Shown: piece by piece, positions 36,712 through 43,952 of the stretch
Numbering within the stretch: the first letter of the stretch is position 1
How the letters are laid out: every line of letters starts with the position of its first letter
Source of the DNA: Bacteroidota bacterium
GTDB lineage: Bacteria > Bacteroidota > Bacteroidia > B-17B0 > Aurantibacillaceae
Length of the DNA: 64,000 nt
NCBI GenBank assembly: GCA_020162035.1
Contig: JAIUNM010000001.1
Span: 1-64,000, forward strand
Direction of reading: 5' to 3'
Notes under the pieces: model-generated
The model's database searches: none
What the model was told of the DNA's origin: nothing
Seen by the model: only the letters and a program-made list of their open reading frames with translations
Translations under genes and position numbers: made by a program

Positions 36712-39563
36712 TGTGGCGAAAATGGTTGACCACCATTAGGCATAAATGGTTTATCTTCTTTATTTTGTTTTGGTTCAACAGACCCATTTTTAAAATTTCT
36801 AAAATTGTAAGTTAATGTAAACATTACATATCTACGCAATGCTGTATTTTTAAAATCTTCGGAGTAATTGGCATTAAACGTTCTACCAATACTTGCGTTT
36901 TGATTTAATAAATCATAAACACTTAATTTAGCCTCAAGCGATTTGTTTTTAAGTAATTTTAAAGCCACATAAACATTCCACAAATTAAAATTTTGATTAA
37001 ATTTTTGAGTTAAACCACTGTAAACATTTGCATTATAATCTGAGTTTAAAACCAATCTATTAAAAACAAAATTACACTTAAGTCCAATTGTTTGATATAC
37101 AAATTGATTGTTAGCTTGTTTTTGTACTGTATTTTTAAGATCAGAAATACTCGCATTATAACTTAACGAAAAGTCAATGTTTTCGCTAATGTTACTACCA
37201 ATAAAAGCACCACCATTATATGAAATTGTTTGTGCGTAATTTAAAATTGAATTAGCCATTGATGGTGTTTGATTATAATTAACTCCTGCATTAAAATTTA
37301 AATTACTTTTTAATTTTTTTAGTGGCAAACCATAACTTATAAAACTTCGGGCAGCGAAATAATTATTTAAATTAATATATGAATTTAACAACGAACCTTT
37401 TTTAATTGAAACTCCGTTAATTACAGTATCATTTATAATTGTTGTTGAAATAGAGCTTATATTATTATTAATATGATTAAAAGATGTGAAAACCATAAAA
37501 TTTGTTTGCTTTTCTTTATTAAATCCGCCATACCTTGCAAAAACATTATGCTCATAGGTTTGGTTTAATTTAGCATTTCCAATTTTAGGTTGTAAGGCAT
37601 TTGAAATATCTAAAACTTCTTGAAGTTGTGTAACGTTTGGAATGTTTGTATTTGTTCTATAATTAATACGCAAATTATTTTTCTTAATTTTATAATTAAA
37701 CCTTGCGTTAGGCAAAACATTATAAAATACAGAGTTTACTTTTGCATTAACCGGAAAAGTTTGATTGCCTTGTAAAGCTGCACTTTGAGCATCGGCACCA
37801 AAATTAATATTAACTAATTTAGTTTGAAATTTATACCCTAATCCTGCTCTTTGAGTTAAGTAATCATTATTATAAACATTGCTTAATGTAACATTTTGAT
37901 TTATATAATCATGTTGTAAAGTATCATAATCTTTAGTTATTTTATTGTTAGAACTATAAAGGTAAGATGGAGAATAACTAATTTGTAACTGTGCGCGTTT
38001 AAAAACAGGCTCAGTATAAGTTATTTTTGGGTTAATTTTTTTAGTTTGATTGTATGAATTAAAATCTTGATTTAATTGTTGTTTTGTGTAAACATTTAAA
38101 TTACCTAAAAACTGATTTTCAGAAACATAATCTCCATTTCCATTTTTTTCTGAAAGTTGTGTTGCTAAATCAATTGATAAAGTCCTAAATTTTTTACTGA
38201 ATTTATGCATCCATAAAATTGAATTATTAAAATCATACCCATCGGCATTATTTAAAGTTTTATTAGTTGTTAAACTTGAGTTTATAGTGTCAAATATTGT
38301 GTTTGTTGCTAATAAAATATTTGAAGTATAATTTTTTTGATAAACAAATGAAGGTTGTACTATTACACTATTTAAAGAATCAAGTTTAGATTCTAATCTA
38401 AAATTTATTTTATGATTTTGATTTTGTAAATTGTCGTTTGAGTTTTGATTGTAAATTAATTTATCAGCCGAGTAATAGTTTCTAATTGTTTGTGCAATGT
38501 TTTTTGAATTAGAGGTATTAAAAAAGTAACTTCCAGATACTGATGTTTTTTTTGACCATTCATCGCTATAATTAACTCCTACAGCTTGCGTTTCGCTAAT
38601 ACCAGATTGAGTGCCCGTAAGTAAGTTAGACTGAGCTCCCATCATGCCTCTTGCTCCTCCTCCTTGCCCACCCTTTGCTCCTCCTTGGTTTGAGTTGCCC
38701 ATTGCGCCAGTAATATCTGAAATACTAAAATTTTGTTGGTTAATGTTATTAAATAAACCTAATACAGAAATTCTTTGTTTATCCTTAAAGCTATTAACTG
38801 CAAAACCAGCGTTATATTTAATATCTTCGCTTTCATCGGCTCCTGCTCCAGCATAAATTTTACCAAATTGTCCAATATTTTTTCCTTTTTTAGTAACCAA
38901 GTTTATTGTTTTTTGCGAGTTGTCATCGCTAAATCCAGAAAATGAAGCTTGGTCGCTCATTTTATCAAAAAACTCTACCTTATCAATTATTTCTGCTGGT
39001 AAATTTTTTAAAGATGCATTTGGGTCATCTCCAAAAAAAGGTTTACCATCAACTAAAACTTTTTGAACCGTTTCGCCATGTACTTTAATTCCAGTATTAT
39101 CGCTTGTAACCCCTGGCATTTTTTTAACTAAATCTTCGGCAGATGCATCTTTATTTACTTTGTAAGCATCTGCATTTAATTGCACTGTATCTTCTTTTTG
39201 GTTGCCTCTATTTTGTAAAGCACTAACTTCAACTTCTTTTAAAACTTTTGTATCATTACTCAAAACCAAATCACCAAGATTTAATAGATTAGAATTAGTG
39301 AAAATTAATTTATTAAAGGGTTTCAACCCAAAATAATTAATAGTTAAAATAAATTTTTTACCTGAATCTACTTTTAAACTAAACTCACCTAACGAATCGG
39401 TATTGGCATAGGATACAAGAGAACTATCCCTGTTAAGAATTTTAATTACTGCGCCTGAAATTGCTGTTTTATCTTTTTCGGTTACTTTGCCTTTTATTAA
39501 TGTTTGTGCATTAGAAATACTTATTATAAAAATAAAAAAAACTATTACATTTATTACTTTCAT
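36708..39563 (-). CDS. outer-membrane beta-barrel receptor-like protein
   Basis: A 951-residue protein with a signal peptide (cleavage near SNAQT), a CarboxypepD_reg-like domain (about 20-105), a TonB-receptor-type plug (about 120-225, including VKKMPGVTSDNTGIKVHGE and KVLVDGKPFFGDDP) and a long barrel with many amphipathic strands. It ends in a Pro/Gly-rich tail instead of the aromatic terminal residue usual for TonB receptors. This fits the outer-membrane beta-barrel (OMP_b-brl_3) type. Residues near 290-310 form a Gly/Gln-rich loop. It directly follows a gene of unknown function and rseP. The ligand is unknown. Confidence 0.85.
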   Translation of the reverse strand: MKVINVIVFFIFIISISNAQTLIKGKVTEKDKTAISGAVIKILNRDSSLVSYANTDSLGEFSLKVDSGKKFILTINYFGLKPFNKLIFTNSNLLNLGDLVLSNDTKVLKEVEVSALQNRGNQKEDTVQLNADAYKVNKDASAEDLVKKMPGVTSDNTGIKVHGETVQKVLVDGKPFFGDDPNASLKNLPAEIIDKVEFFDKMSDQASFSGFSDDNSQKTINLVTKKGKNIGQFGKIYAGAGADESEDIKYNAGFAVNSFKDKQRISVLGLFNNINQQNFSISDITGAMGNSNQGGAKGGQGGGARGMMGAQSNLLTGTQSGISETQAVGVNYSDEWSKKTSVSGSYFFNTSNSKNIAQTIRNYYSADKLIYNQNSNDNLQNQNHKINFRLESKLDSLNSVIVQPSFVYQKNYTSNILLATNTIFDTINSSLTTNKTLNNADGYDFNNSILWMHKFSKKFRTLSIDLATQLSEKNGNGDYVSENQFLGNLNVYTKQQLNQDFNSYNQTKKINPKITYTEPVFKRAQLQISYSPSYLYSSNNKITKDYDTLQHDYINQNVTLSNVYNNDYLTQRAGLGYKFQTKLVNINFGADAQSAALQGNQTFPVNAKVNSVFYNVLPNARFNYKIKKNNLRINYRTNTNIPNVTQLQEVLDISNALQPKIGNAKLNQTYEHNVFARYGGFNKEKQTNFMVFTSFNHINNNISSISTTIINDTVINGVSIKKGSLLNSYINLNNYFAARSFISYGLPLKKLKSNLNFNAGVNYNQTPSMANSILNYAQTISYNGGAFIGSNISENIDFSLSYNASISDLKNTVQKQANNQFVYQTIGLKCNFVFNRLVLNSDYNANVYSGLTQKFNQNFNLWNVYVALKLLKNKSLEAKLSVYDLLNQNASIGRTFNANYSEDFKNTALRRYVMFTLTYNFRNFKNGSVEPKQNKEDKPFMPNGGQPFSPH

Positions 39564-40364
39564 TTATTTAGGCACAGCTAAGGCTTTAATAGTTCGAGTT
39601 GATATTAATTGAGCAACTTTACTAAAATGTTTATCAATTATTTTTTTAGGATTATTTAAAGTTGTAGAAAATTCTTCTTCGGCAATTCCAGAGTTTATTT
39701 CTTTTGCATCTAAACTAAAAACAGTATAATGAACAATAATTTTTCTATTTTCAACACCAGTAGAAATTTGCCCTGGTCTACTATTTCCGCTTGCTTTAAT
39801 ATCTAACTGATTTATAAAAATAAAATAATTGCATTTATATTTTGCTCCTAACAATGGAATTAGTTTTGCATTTGTAACTTTTGCATTCATAAAGCGTTCA
39901 TCTGTGTTAGTTTCAACAACAATTTGCCCTTTATTAATTTCTTTTTTGTCTTTTTCTTTTTTAGGAGGTTGGTAATTTTCTTGATTCGGAACCTTTTGAT
40001 ACTCGTAACTTAAATTAGAATAAATACTATACAGTTCTTTTTTAAACTTGGCTGAATCACTCATTAAATCAACAGAACTAATTTTTTCTGATTTAAACGC
40101 TAACCCAATTTGCTCGTTTATTCCATCTCTAAATTGATGTTTAACCTCTTTAGTACTTAATTTTGTTTCAGAACAAATTTTATAATCTATTTCGCTCATG
40201 TACAATTTAGGTTCAAACGGAATAAGCATTACTTTATTTTTATCAATAGAATTTCTATCAATAGCATCGTTATTTTTTTTATTAATAGTTGTTTGTTGTG
40301 CGTTACTATAATTAAATAGTAACAACAGTATTAAAAATAAATATGTATTTAAAAATTTAATCAA
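39564..40364 (-). CDS. exported protein of unknown function
   Basis: A 266-residue protein with a signal peptide (cleavage near SNAQQ). The mature part begins with a charged low-complexity segment, then VMLIPFEPKLYMSEID, a helical region, a Lys/Glu-rich loop (PPKKEKDKKEINKG) and a C-terminal alpha/beta part containing AKLIPLLGAKYKCNYFIFIN. I do not recognise the family. The start is TTG at 40,364, overlapping the rseP stop in a TTGA arrangement that implies translational coupling. It is one base upstream of the outer-membrane barrel gene, so the three probably act together in the envelope. Confidence 0.7.
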   Translation of the reverse strand: MIKFLNTYLFLILLLLFNYSNAQQTTINKKNNDAIDRNSIDKNKVMLIPFEPKLYMSEIDYKICSETKLSTKEVKHQFRDGINEQIGLAFKSEKISSVDLMSDSAKFKKELYSIYSNLSYEYQKVPNQENYQPPKKEKDKKEINKGQIVVETNTDERFMNAKVTNAKLIPLLGAKYKCNYFIFINQLDIKASGNSRPGQISTGVENRKIIVHYTVFSLDAKEINSGIAEEEFSTTLNNPKKIIDKHFSKVAQLISTRTIKALAVPK

Positions 40365-41695
40365 TCTCTTAAAAAATCGGTATTTGCAAATATCATTAAA
40401 GCTAATACAATGTACAATCCTACTTGATTTGCATAATAAATAACTTTATCGCTTACTTTTTTACGCGTAATCATTTCCCATAAAATAAACATTATGTATC
40501 CGCCATCTAACATTGGGATTGGTAAAAAATTCATAAATGCTAAACCAAATGAAAGCAAAGCTGTAAACATCCAAAAATGTTGCCAATCCCATGTTGTACT
40601 CATTTGTTTAGCCATTGTACTAAAGCCACCAACTTGCTTGTAAGCATCTTTAACGGTAAATAATAAAGCTAATTCTTTACCACGCATTGCAACTTGCTCT
40701 AAACCATCTTTAGTACCTTGAGTTAATGCAGTTAAAATATTGTATGATTGTTTAACTGGTTCTATTTTTGTTCTATCTTTTACAACAATACCAATTTGAC
40801 CATCTTCGTTAACTTTACAATTTGTTTTTACGGTATCGGCACCTCTTAACAAAGTTAAATTTACACTGCCTTTTGCATTTTTAGCTAATTGGCCTTGAAA
40901 CTCATCGAAATACATAATGTTTTTATCATTAACTCCAATTATTAAATCGCCAGATTTTATATTTGCATTGGCTGCGTACATTAATTTACTTACCGAATCT
41001 ACCAAAGGCATTAAAATACGTGGTGCTATAAAACCCGATTTTTTAAGTCTTTTTAATATAATTCCTTTTTGATCGTTAGTTACATTTATTGAAAATTTTT
41101 CGCCATTTTGATGTACGCCTTGTATGCTATTACCGCCATTAATTAATAATTCGATAGGTATGCGGTTAATTGATTTTACATATTTATCATCAACAGCCGT
41201 AATATAATCACCATTACGTAATCCTAAGTTATAGGCTATAGAATCTACTGCTAAACCATGTGGAAGTTTTGTTATTGGTAAAGTTTGTTTTCCGTAAACT
41301 AAAAGAACCATCCAAAAAATAAAAATTCCTAATAAAAAGTTTACCAAAATACCTCCCATCATAACCAATAAGCGTTGCCAAGCTGGTTTGCTTCTTAACT
41401 CCCATGGCTCGGCTGGTTTTTCAATAATTTCTTTGTCCATTTGCTCATCAACCATACCGGCAATAGAAACATAACCTCCAAATGGGAACCAACCTAAACC
41501 ATATTCGGTATCACCAATTTTCTTTTTAAATATTGCAAAGTTGGCTATGTTTGGAAACGGGAATAAAAAATCAAAGAATAAATAAAATTTTTCGACCCTG
41601 CAGCCAAAACGTTTTGCAAACCAAAAATGACCAAATTCATGTAAAGTAATAAGTATAGTTAGGCTTAAAAATAATTGAGCAATTTGTATTAACAT
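40361..41695 (-). CDS. rseP: RIP metalloprotease RseP
   Basis: A 444-residue site-2-type intramembrane zinc protease. HEFGH is at residues 19-23 in the first membrane helix, followed by the GWFPFGGYVSIAGM motif, a PDZ region with weakly conserved repeats (about 145-300), and the C-terminal MNFLPIPMLDGGYIMF motif carrying the third zinc ligand Asp. In other bacteria it cleaves anti-sigma factors and signal peptides. It heads an operon with an exported unknown protein and a large outer-membrane barrel. Confidence 0.95.
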   Translation of the reverse strand: MLIQIAQLFLSLTILITLHEFGHFWFAKRFGCRVEKFYLFFDFLFPFPNIANFAIFKKKIGDTEYGLGWFPFGGYVSIAGMVDEQMDKEIIEKPAEPWELRSKPAWQRLLVMMGGILVNFLLGIFIFWMVLLVYGKQTLPITKLPHGLAVDSIAYNLGLRNGDYITAVDDKYVKSINRIPIELLINGGNSIQGVHQNGEKFSINVTNDQKGIILKRLKKSGFIAPRILMPLVDSVSKLMYAANANIKSGDLIIGVNDKNIMYFDEFQGQLAKNAKGSVNLTLLRGADTVKTNCKVNEDGQIGIVVKDRTKIEPVKQSYNILTALTQGTKDGLEQVAMRGKELALLFTVKDAYKQVGGFSTMAKQMSTTWDWQHFWMFTALLSFGLAFMNFLPIPMLDGGYIMFILWEMITRKKVSDKVIYYANQVGLYIVLALMIFANTDFLRD

Positions 41696-41790
41696 AGTTT
41701 AAAAAGTAAACTATAAAAATACACTTATTTTAGCTATATTAATTAAAGCTTTTACAATTTTTAACCGAAATTTGGTTAATTATTTTACAT

Positions 41791-42034
41791 TAATCTGCAA
41801 AAATATCAGAGTCTGGTACACACTTGCATTTAGGTGCTAATCGTGGGTTCACCATCATCTCTTAGGGTATTAAATCTTTTTTATCTTTATTGTACTTTAA
41901 AGTAAACCTAACTTCAGATTTTACCGTAATACCATTTTTTACTGTTGGGTTCCATAAATCCATTTGTTTAATAGCATTTGTAACCGTTTCGTTAAGTTCG
42001 GTATTTGTGCCAGTTACCATTGCTTTTTTATACT
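41791..42034. repeat. duplicate of 47,296-47,540
   Basis: Direct repeat of 244/245 bases shared with the 3' end of the TonB-like gene. The differences are scattered, with one single-base deletion in a T-run, so this copy is not brand new. Confidence 0.9.
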
Positions 42035-42103
42035 CCTCGCCAACCATTGCAAACACCAGCAACAAAGTACTTTCGGTTGATGCTAACGGCGATGTTGTTT
42101 TGG
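42035..42103. repeat. duplicate of 44,755-44,823
   Basis: Direct repeat of 69 identical bases from the middle of the S74/T9SS surface-protein gene. Perfect identity against the roughly 96% of the adjoining block suggests either a later event or stronger constraint or conversion. Confidence 0.92.
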
Positions 42104-42153
42104 GAAAATAAAAGCACAAATAAACATATTTTACAAATTATAAATTTAGCAAA

Positions 42154-42420
42154 CTACTTACTATCTTTTTTACTGTGGGTAAAATCTGTTAACATTTTTA
42201 ATGGTACATCTAAACCAATTGCCAATTCATATAAATAATAAATAGTTGGATTACTATTTCCCGATTCTATTCTTTGTAAACTTTGCCTGTCTTTATTTAT
42301 TCTGCAACAAACCTCAAACTGGGTAATACCCTTGTCTTCTCTTATTTTTTTAAGATGTTTACCAAACTGTTTTAAAAATATTTGTTTGTTTTTAGCTACG
42401 CAACTAATATGTTGCTTTTG
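42154..42420 (-). CDS. XRE-type helix-turn-helix regulator, no normal start codon
   Basis: Reading the minus strand from 42,420 to the TAG at 42,154 gives an 89-codon open frame with a clear XRE/Cro DNA-binding domain: FLKQFGKHLKKIREDKGITQ, then FEVCCRINKDRQSLQRIESG, NSNPTIYYLYELAIGLDVPL and a Lys/Asp tail. Small single-domain regulators of this kind and length are frequent in Bacteroidota. No ATG, GTG or TTG occurs in frame before the domain. An ATT at 42,408 would give an 84-residue protein. Either a rare start codon is used or the gene has lost its 5' end. It diverges from the T9SS cargo gene at 42,493 and adjoins the mosaic pseudogene. Confidence 0.65.
   Translation of the reverse strand, partial: QKQHISCVAKNKQIFLKQFGKHLKKIREDKGITQFEVCCRINKDRQSLQRIESGNSNPTIYYLYELAIGLDVPLKMLTDFTHSKKDSK
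42400..42415. promoter_or_regulatory. 5-6-5 inverted repeat at the 5' end of the XRE ORF
   Basis: GCAAC-N6-GTTGC is a perfect inverted repeat spanning the region where the XRE frame should begin, with further GTTGC/TTGCA-like words at about 42,440-42,460. This could be an autoregulatory operator between the divergent genes. Statistical support is weak for five-base arms. Confidence 0.35.
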
Positions 42421-42492
42421 TTAAAAAAATAAAGAAACCTTAATGTTGCATTTATTGCAAATTTTTCTTAAATTAGCTTTAATTTATTTAAA

Positions 42493-43941
42493 ATGGTAAG
42501 AATTTATTTAACCTTTATTATTGTATTATTTTGTAATATAATTGCAGCTCAAACTCAACAACAACTTTTAAACCGCACTAAACACTGGCGTTTTGGACAT
42601 AAAGCTGGATTAGATTTTAACATGACAACAGGTGTGCCAACAGTTTTTAATGGAAGTAATGGAGTGGTATTTGAAGGTAACAGTTGTATTAGCGATGATA
42701 ATGGTAATTTATTATTTTATTGTAATGGAGATACTATATGGAATAAAAACCACCAAATGATGCTTAATGGTGCAAGTCTAACTTGCGATAAAAACACTTC
42801 AGTTGCTTCTCAAATTATTCCTCGCCCTGGAAATCCAAATCAATTTTTTGTGTTTATAAATGGTTGTACAAACGATGCTTGCACACAGGGTTTACGGTAC
42901 TGTATTGTTGATATGACTTTAGATGGAGGTAATGGTGCAGTTGTTACAGGGCAAAAAAATATTTTAGTTAGAAACCAAGCCTATCAATATATGGCTTTTA
43001 CTAAACATGGTAATGGTACAGACTATTGGCTAGCTTATATTGAACAAAATTCACCTTATTATTTGTGTATGATACCTGTGAGCGCATCTGGTCCAGACAC
43101 AAACACTCGTGTTATTAGTTCATACCCTGCATTACAAGGGTTTGGATATAGATTTTCTCCTGATGGAACTAAATTTGTTGATCATAGTCCTAATTATTAT
43201 CATTTCTATCAATTTGATAACAATACTGGTCAATTATCAAATCAAATCATTTTAAATAATGATACTGGCTCAGTTGGTTATACAACATATTCGTGCGAGT
43301 TTTCTCCAAACTCTAATAAAATTTATTTTGCGCACATTGGTGGTGGTCTATCTGGTAACGTTATACAACAATACGATATTTCAGTATTTAATCAATTAGC
43401 TATACAGTCAAGTGTTTACAATTTTTGGGATGTGCCTTTTCCCGGACAAACAGTATGTTTTTGTGGTTTAGGACATATGCAATTAGCACCTAATGGTAAA
43501 ATATATATTGCACGCACTGGTGGTTTTATAGATACTCTTCATGTTATACACAATCCTAATCTTACAGGTGCAGCTTGCAACTTTCAGTACAATGCCATTG
43601 GGTTAAATAACAATGCTTGTAATTTTAGCTTGCCTATTTTCCCAAATTATTATTTTAATAACATACCATTACTTACAACAATTAACGAAAAAAATAGGTT
43701 TAACCAATTAAAAATAAATGCCTACCCTAACCCATGTAATAACGAGTTGTTTATACAACACCCAATAACAAATAATTATAATTACACACTTTATAATAAT
43801 TTAAACCAAATTGTTTTTACACATAAAAGTAATTTACAACAACATAAAATTAATACCAACCAATTACCAAATGGTTTGTATTGGCTTACCATACAAAGTA
43901 CTTTTGGTACACAAACAAAAAAAATAATTATTAACCATTAA
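42493..43941 (+). CDS. exported beta-propeller-like protein with a T9SS sorting domain
   Basis: A 482-residue exported protein with a signal peptide (cleavage near IIAAQT). The body (about 25-400) has repeated short strands with patterns such as FSPDGTKFVDH, FSPNSNKIYFA and LAPNGKIYIA, suggesting a WD40/lactonase-like propeller. The last 75 residues are a type A T9SS C-terminal sorting domain: INAYPNPCNNELFI, then YTLYNNLNQIVF and GLYWLTIQS. It is therefore expected to be exported by the type IX machinery and kept at the cell surface or released. The next gene, also a T9SS cargo, begins 11 bases downstream. Confidence 0.85.
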   Translation: MVRIYLTFIIVLFCNIIAAQTQQQLLNRTKHWRFGHKAGLDFNMTTGVPTVFNGSNGVVFEGNSCISDDNGNLLFYCNGDTIWNKNHQMMLNGASLTCDKNTSVASQIIPRPGNPNQFFVFINGCTNDACTQGLRYCIVDMTLDGGNGAVVTGQKNILVRNQAYQYMAFTKHGNGTDYWLAYIEQNSPYYLCMIPVSASGPDTNTRVISSYPALQGFGYRFSPDGTKFVDHSPNYYHFYQFDNNTGQLSNQIILNNDTGSVGYTTYSCEFSPNSNKIYFAHIGGGLSGNVIQQYDISVFNQLAIQSSVYNFWDVPFPGQTVCFCGLGHMQLAPNGKIYIARTGGFIDTLHVIHNPNLTGAACNFQYNAIGLNNNACNFSLPIFPNYYFNNIPLLTTINEKNRFNQLKINAYPNPCNNELFIQHPITNNYNYTLYNNLNQIVFTHKSNLQQHKINTNQLPNGLYWLTIQSTFGTQTKKIIINH

Positions 43942-43952
43942 AAATTAAATTT

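Larger units (their letters stand above)
41791..42103 (-). pseudogene. mosaic pseudogene built from two nearby genes
   Basis: Bases 41,791-42,034 are a copy, about 96% identical by eye (roughly nine substitutions and one missing T), of 47,296-47,540, the 3' end of the TonB-like gene at 47,295-48,443. Bases 42,035-42,103 are an identical 69-base copy of 44,755-44,823 from inside the S74/T9SS surface-protein gene. Both copies keep the orientation of their sources but their order is swapped. In the TonB-like part a C-to-A change makes a premature stop, so the final 21 or so residues are lost. A chance open frame of 85 codons (41,862-42,119, minus) runs across the junction; it has no own promoter or ribosome site that I can see, and I do not regard it as a working gene. 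Confidence 0.85.

Noticed and set aside
41761..41780. TTAACC/GGTTAA inverted repeat beside the mosaic pseudogene
   Set aside because: It has no T-run and no matching partner at the other end of the duplicated block, so neither a terminator nor a mobile-element end is supported.
41862..42119. 85-codon open frame on the minus strand
   Set aside because: It runs across the junction of two duplicated fragments, one of them read antisense to its source gene, and ends at a new premature stop. It is a by-product of the mosaic duplication.
42005..42238. 77-codon open frame on the plus strand
   Set aside because: It covers the duplicated fragment and then runs antisense to the XRE-type domain, which has far clearer protein features.
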